Shown in pieces: positions 48,960-60,009 of a DNA stretch of 64,000 nucleotides. The stretch's first letter is position 1. Every line of letters begins with the position of its first letter. This stretch comes from Sclerodactyla briareus (taxonomy: Eukaryota > Echinodermata > Holothuroidea > Dendrochirotida > Sclerodactylidae): the NCBI GenBank assembly GCA_026419785.1, contig JAODTK010000289.1:124001-188000 (forward strand), given 5' to 3'. The position numbers were made by a program, and so were the translations under genes. Under the pieces are notes generated by a model that saw nothing but the letters and a program-made list of their open reading frames with translations, ran no database searches and was not told the origin of the DNA.

Positions 48960-50060
48960 TTTCTGATAACAAAAACAAGAACCATTCCTCGACCGACCCC
49001 AGATACAGCAACCGATGTTGAATGTTCTATTTGATCGACATTCCCGCCAACTCCGACGCTCGAAGGGTAACGCAAATCATTTGATATTGACTATTACACT
49101 GCTATAAATTGTTATCTCGCTGTCTCCCACTATACTACTATGCGGGAACCATTGTAGCACCATCCCCGTTCAATTGAACATCATTGCCGTCAGTAATTTC
49201 TCATTCAACCGGAACACTATGACAACCGTGAAAAAATATATTATCGCTGTTTGCAATTGTTTTTCACGTGGACATCCAATATGGAGAAAAAAGCGGCGTT
49301 TAAATTCCTCTCTTCTGGTTCTCTCACGTGACTCAACTGCTAGACTACGCCTTTTATGTAAACTATCATTCAAATACAACCATGATATGCGATACCATTT
49401 CTGCCTTGCCGCCATTTAGTAGTATGTTTGGAAAATTGCGTCCCACACGTGCCCAGCTTGGGCAATCTATGCATGGTACCTCCTGTCGCCCACATCGCGG
49501 AGGACTCATGGGAGAGGAGGGGACCATACTCGTGAATATTTCTTCCGCTGTCAAGCAAACAGGTTTGTCATCTCTGAATTCAGCAGTAACGTGAAAGCAA
49601 TGTGGAAAACGTTGCTCAGTCTGCATTAATAATTTCGCTTATCACAAAAAAATCGGCTGTAACATCCGGAAGGGACTGATTGGTTTTCGTTGTGCTATCA
49701 CACAATTTCAAACTTTCAGAGGTTTCCGCAAGCTTGGTAGCAGCGGATAATACTTTAAGCCTATTAGGCGTTATTCGGTTTACACAGGAATGATTTGATA
49801 AATATTTCGAAACTGCGGCATCATGAGGCCTGTTCGTTCTCGTGAGAACAACGCGAAGGCCCATGGCCGATAGGTATTATCCGATTGAGGATTAGGATCG
49901 AGGATTAGGGTAGCCAACCACAGAGATTCTTTCGACAGCGCGAATCGACTAGAGGAAGTCGAGAATAATTATTTCGAAAATCAATGGCGCCAGATTGTTA
50001 TTGTTTTTAGTTTCTGTTATCTAGCGGTTAGTAGTCAAATGATTAGTTGGAAGTGAATGT
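48960..50060 (+). pseudogene. Diverged duplicate of Scratch upstream region and SNAG exon start
   Basis: This is collinear with 18770-19740. Homology is seen upstream (CACGTGACTC, CGATACCATTTCTGCC, CCCAGCTTG), across the start codon (AACTGCGGCATCATG at 49811-49825 versus AACTGCGGAATCATCATG) and at the donor (CGGTTAGTAGTC near 50025 versus 19696). The coding start reads ATGAGGCCTGTTCGTTCTCG. With single-base gaps it keeps the P-x-S-F-L-V spelling of a SNAG motif, but the frame is broken. No zinc-finger exon lies between here and 64000. It is either a partial segmental duplication or exon 1 of a second, damaged SNAG gene whose fingers lie outside the window. Confidence 0.55.
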
Positions 50061-51689
50061 TTCCTATATTTCTCTGTAATCTCTAGTTTGTTCCCTACCC
50101 TATATATATAAAGTACACTTCGATTCTGTACAATACGATCAGCCAATCAAAGACGCGCCTTGTTGGGGAAACGTTTAACTGTGTTTAACTATTCGTCTGT
50201 CAAGACCTCAAAGTACAATTATGGTGATGAGATTTTCTTCAAAATTCACAGACTGATTCTGTATGTCCCCAGTAATTATTTTCCACCAAAGGATCAGTTT
50301 GATCCATGATTTGTACTGCGTTTTATGGACCAAAGTTGTTTGCCCCCCCCCCCCAAAAAAAAAACAGTGGCCCGGGTTGGTACCGCACCGTTGATATTCT
50401 AGTAGAGCACCATAGGGCAGCTCGCGCGTTTCTCACATTCACGCACTAACAAACGTCGTCCCAAAATATGGCTTTAGATAAACAGACGCGCTGGCGAGTG
50501 TGCGTGCGTTTTGTACGGATTCTGGCGCAGTCCGTTAGACGCGTGCGCAAAACATCGGCACACTTGCACCTTCTCTGGCCCTGGCGTGTTCCGGGCGTGC
50601 CATGTTGGTAATATCGTTTAGGAGCGCTGTTGTTGTATAGAGTTCAATCAACTGCACACTCTAGGCAGAAAAATCCCCTGCCAAGCCTTCAAATCTCATT
50701 TTTACTGTCAGTGAAGTCAGCTCTTGGTCATTTCAAGGGCCACCTCGCATCTTTTGATGACATTCCCAAGAAAATTATGAAAATTGTTTTCGTGACAATT
50801 GTACTTTAACTAGTGCCATATAAAGGCGTGTCCATCACTTCATCGCAGAAGTATTGGTTTAACCAAGGAAAACATTAGTCACAACGGGGTTTTTTCTAAT
50901 CATTCGTGAGTCACTGAACCAATAACAGCATACCACAATATGCTCATATTTTAGGGAGGGGAGGAGGGTGGAAGTGTTTGCCAGTGGGTTTCCCTGACAT
51001 TCCGTATACTGACAGGTACGGCACACATTATGATTTGCTATATGTTATGCTGTAGCCTATGCTGCATAATTACAGAAAATACGAAAAATGTTCATGTTGT
51101 TGCCATGGTATCTGAACGAAGCACTATGATTGGTCAAAACTAAGAACAACTGTAACTAGCCATCTCAAGGTTCTGTAGAGTTTAAATTTGGTCATATGCT
51201 CACAAAACTAATTGTCATGCCAATAAATATCGACCAATAATATTTCGACCCCTTAATTTCACACTCACTGTACTGGAATTTAGAAATTCGAGTCACAGTC
51301 TTCTTCATCTTCCTGCGAGAAATTGGGTGCCTATGCTATGCTCAGTTATTGAGTTATGGTTGTTATCATGACCAAACAACGCTATTTTACCCGTTTCGAA
51401 ATAATGTCTTCAACGTTAACCACCATTCTACCTAGATGCCAAGTTTCAACATACGAAGTTGCATTTTGAATAGGAAATGTTGCTCAGAAACTATTCGAGT
51501 TTATTCAGTTGATCAGAATATGTCACTATAGTTTATGGTGAGGAGCAGTAGGAGGGAATCTTCAAACTGTGAAAAAAGGGAGAAAAAAGGTATTTGGGAA
51601 AGCAAGATCACATTTGAGAAGAGAACAATTCCGGATTGAAATTGTGTCGGCACCAGTTCCACGAACGTTTTAGGAGGGTAGTTGAAATC
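50061..51689. other. Non-coding stretch with a CpG-rich patch
   Basis: Holds C10A10 at 50343-50364 and a CpG-rich patch at 50395-50620 without open reading frames. Fragmentary words like those of the GACCT-type repeats lie near 51340-51480. Confidence 0.45.
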
Positions 51690-54045
51690 GTCAATTAGGC
51701 AACGTTAATGATGGGAATTTACTTCTTTTAGTGCATTTTCAGAAGAATTAGACATGTACATTTCTAACGTAGTAAGGATCACAGAGTCTTGGGTGAATGA
51801 AGACATCTCTACAGCCGAGGGTTACATGCCAGGTTATGTTGTCGATAGGGAAGATCGACCTGATACTCACCGTGGTAATGGAGCCTGCGGTGGAGTTTCG
51901 TTGTATGTCATGTTTGAGTCTAAGTTGAATAGTTTGGATAGGGAGGGTATCAGCAGTAGCTTCTCATATTGGTGTGGTTAATAGTTTTCTGTATAACCTC
52001 AGTTCAGTATTTCCCTAGTCTCGTTGACAGTGGAGTTGTTTACCATTCTCCTAATATCCTGAGAGTAACAACTCTTTTCCAATAATTCAATTATAATGGG
52101 ATAATTTCAATCCCTCAGGTATTCGCATAATAGTCTAACGGTAGTAGTATCAGTCATAGTTCTGACTCTTCAAGATTATTCTGGATTGTTTCTTATTCAA
52201 GCATGTTCATCACGGGTTCCCTACCAGGGAACCCAGCAATTGGGATTTAGTCGTGAGTAGTGATCTGAATTTAGATTAGGACAATGTGGAGCTATCGGTA
52301 AGCTTAGTGCAAGTGATCACGATATTGTAAGCTGTTGATGTGTACTGTTCCGTCAATATTCCTCAGAAAGCAGCGCTCGTTCTCTCGCGTTTTTCGCGTA
52401 TTTTTTCTCTCTTTTTCACTTATGTTAGGGGTAAGCGGAAAGTTGAAGACAGCATTGGTCCATCATTAGATTCAGTAACTGGAGGCACGATCAGCAATAG
52501 TCAGGACATATCTAGGGTCTCAACAATTTTTCCTCTATTTCACTAAAGAGAACTTGAATGATTTTGATGATCTCGTTGTTGGTGTGTCTCCTGATTGTAT
52601 CAGTGAAGTTGCTTGTACGCAATGATTCGGTTAAGGAGAACTCCAGAATCTACTATGTGGTGAAGCTCCTAGTCCGGACGTAGTTTAACCCGTTTCTACT
52701 TAAAGTCGTTTGCTGACCAATTGTCTGTTCCATAAGCCCTTATTCTCCGAACATTTTTGGAAGAAGGCGTTTTCCCTGAGGATTGGAAGAAGGCAAGTGT
52801 TTCGACTATTTTCAAGAAAGGTAATCGGCCGTATTCTTGTAATTACAGGCCAATGTGTCTCCCCAGTGTTGTTTGCAAGGGTGATGCATTATTTTTTAGG
52901 GAGCAATAGTGTTTTTTCTTTAATGATTAAGCTGATCCGTCCCAGACCCCCGTCTTGGCATGACTCAGAAAAAAAAAACCATGCTCGACTAATCTGTTTG
53001 GAATTTATGGAAAATGCTACCAGTTCTTCGTTATTTTCCCAGACTTTCAAAAAGCGTCTAACATGGCCTCAGTAAACGTCTGTTACTCAAATTGGAGGGT
53101 TTGGGTATCACAGGCAAGGTTTTGAAGTGGATTCAAGTTTGGCTTTAAAATAGGGTGCAGCGAGATTTTCTACTAGACAGAAAGTCTCTAGTGGAGTTCC
53201 CCAAGGGGCCGGTTCGTTGGTGTCTTGGGTTTCTTGGCCCATATAAAGGATCTCGATGATTCAGTGCATTCCGGTGTTAAAAAAGTTACAGACGTCACGG
53301 AGTTGTTTCGGGTGGTGACATCGTATAACGATGTTGCACTTGTCTAGAAGGGATTAAGACTCAAATCTTCGAATGTCTACCGCGGTAATTTTTTTTTTCA
53401 ACGCCGATAAATGCAAAAAATGAAATATTTGTTACGTACTGGCGCAACGCTTCCTTTAGTTTCGAAATACAAGATACTCATACGATACATTCAGAGAAAG
53501 ATCTTAGTGTTTCGTTTCTACTTTGAAACTTTCTTAGCAGTGTGTGGAAGCTGCAAGGAAAAGTAATTGGATTCTCGGCTTGATCAAACGGGGATTTTAG
53601 CTTTCTTCATAAAGAATTGTTTGTTAAGACTAAAATGTTTAAGCAGTGGTTAAGACCTCACTTGGATAATCTGTACAATGTGGAATCCTTATTTTTCGGA
53701 AGACAAGTTGCAATTGCGATCGTTCAAAGGAGGACTAACCAAAATCTCAAGTGTCTGCGAGATTTGTCGTTTGGGAGGAAGCGTCTCGTTTTGACTTCAT
53801 TGAAGTGAAGCTATATCCAGGTGATTTGATTCAGGTTTTCGGAATTGCCCATGGTTTTCATGGCCTTTCTCGACTACTCCTTTGAATTTTCTAAGGTTAC
53901 CACTAATGGGGGTCATCGTCTCAACCTTCATGGCAAAAGTTGCAGGTTAGATATTCTCCAGTATTTTTTTTCTGAGATGTTAATATCTTGGGTTGTAGTG
54001 GTTTCAGGGTCATTCATGAGGATTCTTCCTTCCTGACTCTTTCTT
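51690..54045 (+). mobile_element. CR1-like LINE, endonuclease plus reverse transcriptase, dead
   Basis: Protein blocks appear in order with many frame breaks. Endonuclease: ITESWVNEDIS, PGYVVDREDRPDTHRGNGA (51754-51900), NWDLVVSSDLNL (52238-52275), SDHDIV near 52311. Linker: FFTYVRGKRKVEDSIGP (52415-52470). Reverse transcriptase: RPYSCNYRPMCLPSVVCK (52826-52880), LLLKLEGLGITGKVLKWI (53071-53135), SSGVPQGA (53186-53210), DLDDSVHSGVKKV. The catalytic FADD site is replaced by TDV at 53288-53296. C-terminal blocks: WILGLIKRG, LFVKTKMFKQWLRPHLDN (53610-53667), RRTNQNLKCLRDLSFG, DLIQVF and HRLNLHGKSCRLDI. The known function is target-primed retrotransposition. This copy cannot act. A tail of the same family is at 17930-18300. 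Confidence 0.92.
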
Positions 54046-54681
54046 CTAAACTAAGCTAACAGCATATTGAAAACATGCAGGCGGGTAAACTGTTGACGTG
54101 TATATCTCCGCAGAGACTACCTTTGTGGACCTCATTTACAGGAAGCAAATTAAATCATGTCCTCTTGAACTCGGGTGACTTGAAAATGACCTACCTGCTG
54201 TTCAGAACCGAATGTAGCCCATAATCTCCAAGTGTCTTTGAGAAAATCTATACTCTGGTGACTCTGGTGACTTGAAACAAATTCGAGACCAACTTTTGTC
54301 CCCACCCATCAAGTTCCATGTAAATCGGTCTAACTCTATCCACATTGCAAAACAAAAAAACCAACAAATTGCAAGATAACAAATTCGTATTTTTCAGCAA
54401 TATAACAGAATTCAATTCCTTGTGATTCTCATAATTCACAGGCAGAAATAACTCATTTGAGACCGACAAAAGGGAACTCCACAACGTAGAGAGTATTTGA
54501 ATAACTAAAATTGGAAACGTCAGATTTAATCAGAGACAGAACCTGAAAGAGAATTTCGGATTCTACTGGGGGGTTCAAGTCAATAATGTACCAACAAAAA
54601 GTACAGTGCTACAGATAGATAAATATCAAGGTTGTCATGCTGGCAATTTTAGGTAAAAATTAAAACGCGGGCTGAACTATA
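54046..54681. other. Non-coding stretch, no feature recognised
   Basis: Possible 3' untranslated sequence of the CR1-like LINE at its left edge. Nothing else is recognised. Confidence 0.45.
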
Positions 54682-54689
54682 TACACCAG

Positions 54690-55854
54690 CAGGGGCGTAG
54701 CGAATGGTTGATGATGGGGGGGGGGTGTAGAGATTATGTTTTGCCGACGGATCTGGCAATTATGACTGATATGGGGAGGGTCTAAATAATAATCCTTCTA
54801 AAGGGGAGGGGTGTCCCCTCCCCTTGGAAATTGGAATATGGAATTCCACAGATGCATCTGGTGCAATAATTTCAGTAAATTGGGCGTTCAGTAATTACTC
54901 GACCCCGCTCACCACGTACGCGGGACATTTTCAATTTGGAACGCCAACATTTTTTGCCCGATTCCTAACAATGCCGATTTTTACTGCAGCACGTGGGTAT
55001 ATTACGCAGACAACCCAATACACACTGCGCGCGAAGCGCGCAAAAATTTGACACTTCAATGGTGCAACTGATCTGCAAGTTTCGGCCATTTAGTAATTCT
55101 TCTTTCCACTTGTGCATTAGGATATCTCTAATCAGATTTTACTTATTCTGTGCCCGAGGTTGGGTAGTTTCCTGCCTGAATTTTGATCTGAAAAAATGGG
55201 GGGGGGGGCCCTTTATCTCTCGGCTTGTAATCTAGCTCTGCCACTCCCTAAAAATGATTCCCCGCTCTACAACCGACTGTTCCAATGTTCGCTGAAGAAT
55301 TCTTCTCAATTGTTTTCAGCAATATGACTTGATTTTTTTTTTTTTTTTTATGTATGTCTGGAATATAGGACCAGAAACAAAAAACTATCAAAGAACTGTC
55401 AGTTCTCTGGAAAATAAAATCAACTCTACGCCTTTATTCCCCCCTTTTGCCGAATATTGACAGACTCGGTCACTCGTCCAATTATACCGACGGCGACGGG
55501 CCGTCACAATATATGTTTGGCGGCGTGCCATACTCTTTTTGCCGACGCTTAATGGGCCATTAGTCGCAATGCCGATAATGAAGTCTGGCTTCCGTTTTTA
55601 CTTTTGCTTTCCATTCCTCTTTCCATTCCCTGTCTTCCCTTCACTCCCTACTTCCCTTTTCTTTCCTTCCCTCTTTCTTCTTATCCTCATTCCCTCTTTT
55701 CCTCTCTTTTCCTCCTCTCCTCTTTCCCCCTTTTTTTTCTTCTTCCTCCTTTTTTTTTGCCGACAGCCCGACCAATTTGCGACGACAACGAAAATTTTGG
55801 GGAGGGGTTGACAACCCCCCACACCCCCCCCCCCCCCCGCTCGCTACGGCCCTG
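54690..55854. mobile_element. Non-autonomous hAT-type element C, 1165 bp, perfect 8-bp target duplication
   Basis: The left end is CAGGGGCGTAGCGA and the right end inverted is CAGGGCCGTAGCGA, 13 of 14 matching. Flanking 8-mers are identical: TACACCAG at 54682-54689 and at 55855-55862. G runs follow the left end (54716-54725) and C runs precede the right end (55816-55838). The interior holds a 150-bp pyrimidine tract and no transposase. Terminal CAGGG plus 8-bp duplication is diagnostic of hAT elements. The intact duplication suggests a younger insertion than elements A and B. Confidence 0.93.
55600..55758. repeat. Polypyrimidine tract (C/T mirror-like run)
   Basis: About 150 bp of almost pure C and T (CTTTCC, CCCTCTTTCTTC) inside hAT-type element C. 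Such tracts can form triplex (H-DNA). The frames on either strand (Ser/Pro/Phe or Lys/Glu/Arg-rich) are compositional artefacts. Confidence 0.9.
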
Positions 55855-55973
55855 TACACCAGGGAGATATATCAGGCAATTTGGGAATAAAACAAATTAT
55901 AATGATCCAATAGTAATTTTTTTACACAAAGTCAGTGTTGTGCTACATAGGCATACAATCTTCGACGGTCGCA

Positions 55974-56873
55974 CTGTGAGGGTTGCGCCAGCGCGTCCCT
56001 CAAAAGACTCATCCCTATGAGGGTTGCGCCAGCGCGCCCCTCGAAGGATTCAATCCCTATGAGGGCTGCGCTAGCGCGCCACTCGAAGGACTCATCTCTA
56101 TGAGAGTTGCGCCAGCGCGCCCCTCGAAGGATTCAATTGCTATGAGGATTGCGAGAGCGCGCCCCTCGAAGAATTCAATCTCTATGAGGGTTGCGCCAGC
56201 GCGCCCCTCGAAGGATTCAATTGCTATGAGGATTGCGAGAGCGCGCCCCTCGAAGAATTCAATCTCTATGAGGGTTGCGCCAGCGCGCCCCTCGAAGGAT
56301 TCAATTGCTATGAGGGTTGCACCAGCGCGCCCCTCGAAGGATTCAATCCCTATGAGGGTTGCGCCAGCGCGCCCCTCGAAGGATTCAATCACCATGAGGG
56401 ATGCGCCAGCGCGCCCCTCGAAGGATTCAATCTCTATGAGGGTTTCGCCAGCATGCCTCGAAGGATTCAATCCCTATGAGGGTTGCGCCAGCGCGCCCCT
56501 TGAAGGACTCATCTCCATGAGGGTTGCACCAGCGCGCCCCCTCGAACGACTCATCCCTATGAGGGTTGCGCCAGCGCGCCCCTCGAAGAATTCAATCTCT
56601 ATGAGGGTTGCGCCAGCGCGCCCCTCGAAGGATTCATCTCTATGAGGGTTGTGCCAGCGCGCCCCTCGAAGGATTCAATCACCATGAGGGATGCGCCAGC
56701 GCGCCCCTCGAAGGATTCAATCTCTATGAGGGTTTCGCCAGCATGCCTCGAAGGATTCAATCCCTATGAGGGTTGCGCCAGCGCGCCCCTTGAAGGACTC
56801 ATCTCCATGAGGGTTGCACCAGCGCGCCCCCTCGAAAGATTCAATTGCTATGAGGGTTTGCATTATTTGCATT
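55974..56873. repeat. 42-bp minisatellite, about 21 units with higher-order structure
   Basis: The typical unit is TATGAGGGTTGCGCCAGCGC followed by GCCCCTCGAAGGATTCAATC and two more bases. Some units are 40-41 bp. The core GCGCCAGCGCGC is palindrome-like. A block of five variant units near 56380-56560 (marked by CACCATGAGGGATGCG and GTTTCGCCAGCATGCC) recurs 290 bp later at 56670-56860. This shows that multi-unit segments were duplicated. A two-unit alternation (GATTGCGAGAGCG) also occurs at 56150-56270. Because 42 is 14 codons, long frames are open on both strands (for example 55983-56645, 220 codons). I regard these as by-products. Confidence 0.96.
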
Positions 56874-57655
56874 ATCCGCTACTGAAGCAGAAGCGGCTCT
56901 TAACATCTTAGCGAACGTCTTCAGCCATCAGCTTGTGATTCACCCTGGTAAAACAGCTCACCTTGTCATCCAGACAGACGCAAACTGTGCCGACACTGTC
57001 CACGGGGCCTCCATAATCCCCAACGTTAACTCATTCATGTACCTCGGATCCATCACCACCCACAACACTGATTGACCACGCCCAGAAATCACAAGCTAAC
57101 ACTCCCCGTGAGTGGCAAGTACCCTGTCCCGTCGTCCGTATCCACACCTTTCCGATGCTGCTAAGCTTCTGGTCATCGGAGCCCGTATGATGTCCAGGTT
57201 GACTATGGCCTCCAACCACATTGTCAATAAGAATTGGCTGCAATCTAACTGGATGTTTTTGGTCGTACCAAGCCTGGGGATTCTTGCTTTGTGTCAATTG
57301 AAGTGACCATGTTACCAACGAGTCACTTATGCGAATGATAGACGGAAGATGGCTATTCACTCATGGAACTATGTACAGAGAAGATGGACGGTTTCAGCCA
57401 TACTGCCCGTCAACAGGGCCTCTTGTGGGACCTTCTGTCAGGTTCCGTTCCGGACACAGTGAGAAGACGGGGGCGCCCTCGGATGACCTGGTAGAAACAC
57501 ATAACTTCAACTGTGCCTCACCTTGGAGAACAAAACACCAGCTCTTTTTCCCGAATCGTCTGCAGATACGCGCTCACCAACCAGGTCCACCTCGTCGGTC
57601 ATCTCGCATCGCTTTGAGACAGGACTCTTCAGAGTCTTTGACGATTCACTACTAC
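56874..57655 (+). mobile_element. LINE fragment (reverse transcriptase C-terminal) inside the minisatellite
   Basis: Readable pieces are HQLVIHPGKTAHLVIQTD (56930-56983), NVNSFMYLGSITTHN (57021-57068) and, after frame breaks, VRRRGRPRMTW (57460-57492). A KT-x-V..F-x-YLGS block followed by RRRGRPR-x-TW is the usual order at the end of LINE reverse transcriptases. It separates two parts of the 42-bp array. The clade is not assignable. Confidence 0.6.
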
Positions 57656-57790
57656 TGAGGGTTGCGCCAGCACGCCCCTCGAACACTCATCCCTATGAGG
57701 GTTGCGCCAGCGCGCCCCTCGAAGGATTCAATCCCTATGAGGGTTGCGCCAGCGCCCTTTCCGAAGGATTCAATCCCTTTGAAACCTGCA
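57656..57790. repeat. 42-bp minisatellite, second block of three units
   Basis: Three units of the same family as 55974-56873 (GAGGGTTGCGCCAGCACGCC, GAGGGTTGCGCCAGCGCGCC, then a degenerate GCGCCCTTTCC). Separated from the main array by the LINE fragment. Confidence 0.93.
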
Positions 57791-60009
57791 AAATAGAGGT
57801 CAGCTACATTGAAGTTAATGCCATTCTTGACCCCATCGAGATTCTACAGGTAGGATATGGTATCAAGTTTCAGAACAATCGGACGAAGCGTTAATATTTC
57901 TGTTAGTGGCAGCGCGTAGAACGGCGGCAAGCAGAGACACAACGACGGAATTAATGGTGACGGCCAGGGCCGACACAACCTCAAAACCAGGATAGCCCTG
58001 GACACTTTCGTTCCTAAAGTGCTATAGCTAAATAATCTCCTGTGTACAGGTCAGCTGTATGCGATTGAATATTTCGAGGGATGGTTTCGCCTAATGAATA
58101 TTAACTCGGCGCCGCGATCTATGGTTACTGCTGAGCGTACCCAAAATATTGAGAGAAACGATCCCAAATTGTTAGAAACGACATTTTCAGACTTAAAATT
58201 TCAGGTCTGCAATATTCAATGCCTTTGGTGACGACGTTATCATATTTCGTTCTAGATATTTACATCCCCTCATGTTAAAAACAAACAAACATAATTTCAG
58301 TGCACGAAGCAATTCATTTTGATCTCTTTCACTTTTCAAGATCATGGTACCATATATGTAAGGTATTTGCGCCGAGAGACATAATGATGTAACGTTAACC
58401 AAGACAGGCGATGTATAGTTCTCAGTTTCAACTTATCTGGATGAATGACAAAACATACTCCTCTACACATATATCCAGTCATCTATTCCGGTCCGTCCAG
58501 TATCTCACAATATTGATGATATTTGTTTTCAACCTTGTCATGGTTGCCGTTATCAAGTATCAATTAGCCCATATAAAATGATTAAGTACCACATCAAGTA
58601 ATGATTATATTTAAAAGCCCCCATATTTCACTGGGTTAAGATTTAAAATCCCCAAATGTATGGTTGTTCTTCACCCGTTGGAATTTATGGTTCAATATGA
58701 ATGAGGATGGATCCTTCAACCCTCACGCAGTGCAATTAGTTATAAATTCACTATTACTAAATTGTTAAAACAATATATGTAAGCAGAAAAGTTCAGCTAT
58801 GTTGGAATTAGGGGAATAAACAGGTTCTCCAACTGGATATATTTCCCATCCAATCCGTTCTCGATCTGCAGTCATTTAGGAATGGAGTTTGTTTAAAAAA
58901 CAATTTGGGGAGGTATGGTTAAAGGTATACTAGTATTTATGACTTATTAGTACACACAGATCCAGCCTGAAATCAAAACGGATCGTGCAGCGATAACGAT
59001 AAGGAATCGATATAGTGTGACCGGCTCAAGTTTGCTCGCGGCATAGCAGTCCGACGTAGGTGGGTCTATTGAATTTAGCCCGCATCATGTGTAGGCAACA
59101 TATGTCGCCCAGTGAGGGCGCCCTACAACCAAATTTCAAAATGCTATATCTCGCCCAATCGGGCCTTGAATTCACCACTCTAACTTATATTGCAGAATGT
59201 TGTCAAGGTTAGACTGGAGGGAGGGTTGTTTATCTTATACAGTCACTGTGGCCACTCCTGCAGAACAAAATGAAGGCCAAAATGAAGCCCGCCCTCAATT
59301 TTAATTCAGCATGATGAGGCTGAAATCAATTTCCTACCGCTCAGATGTGACCCATGCCCAAGGTCTGGCACACACACACACACACACACATACACACTAC
59401 ACCCCGACCTGTATTCCTATAGTCGCACTGAATCATGTAAATGTGCGAAAATATACAAAAGACAAAACTCTATAAAAAAAAATCACCGCGCCATAGTGAA
59501 AACACATACAAATAGAATGGGGCTCGTGCTCTCCCTTCTCCTCCTCCATACATCCTGATAGAGGATAACTGAATGATTAGAAAAACAGGGACTAATCTGA
59601 GTGTCTATTCAGTGTTTATTTGCTTTCATTTCGATTTTTGTTCGCTTCTGTGGAACCGATATTTATCTTTCCAAAATAAATAGGACATTAGGCCACTGGC
59701 CCCTCTCAGGTTCCGTGGAATTCGCGATCTTCACTGATATGCGTATCGGACCCGCATACCCAACAGTGGAATCCCCCCCATTCCCATATAACATCCGCAC
59801 TTATTATAAGTTAAGAGAGTGGATAACTCACACACAAGCCCACCGGGCCTATATACATTGCTATCATTAATGAACGCATACAACAGAAACGAAAACATGT
59901 TATCACCTAGCGTTGTCGGCGGGTCTTCAGCTGTGCAGTATCACTGACTAGTTAATATGTGAAACCGCATGGAGAAAACTATGTTTATAATCATTTTCGC
60001 AGTTCGCAG
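57791..60009. other. Non-coding stretch, no feature recognised
   Basis: Apart from the CA microsatellite at 59369-59397, I see no array, transposon end or coding signature. The 89-codon frame at 59601-59870 has no domain. Confidence 0.5.
59369..59397. repeat. (CA)n microsatellite
   Basis: About 11 CA units followed by TACACAC. Confidence 0.9.

Noticed and set aside
55983-56645. 220-codon repeat protein
   Set aside because: The 42-bp unit is 14 codons, so frames stay open on both strands. There is no signal of a real start, splice site or flanking coding sequence. Kept only as a finding to test.
55974-56873. CRISPR-like array
   Set aside because: Units are contiguous head-to-tail with no unique spacers, and the DNA is from an animal.
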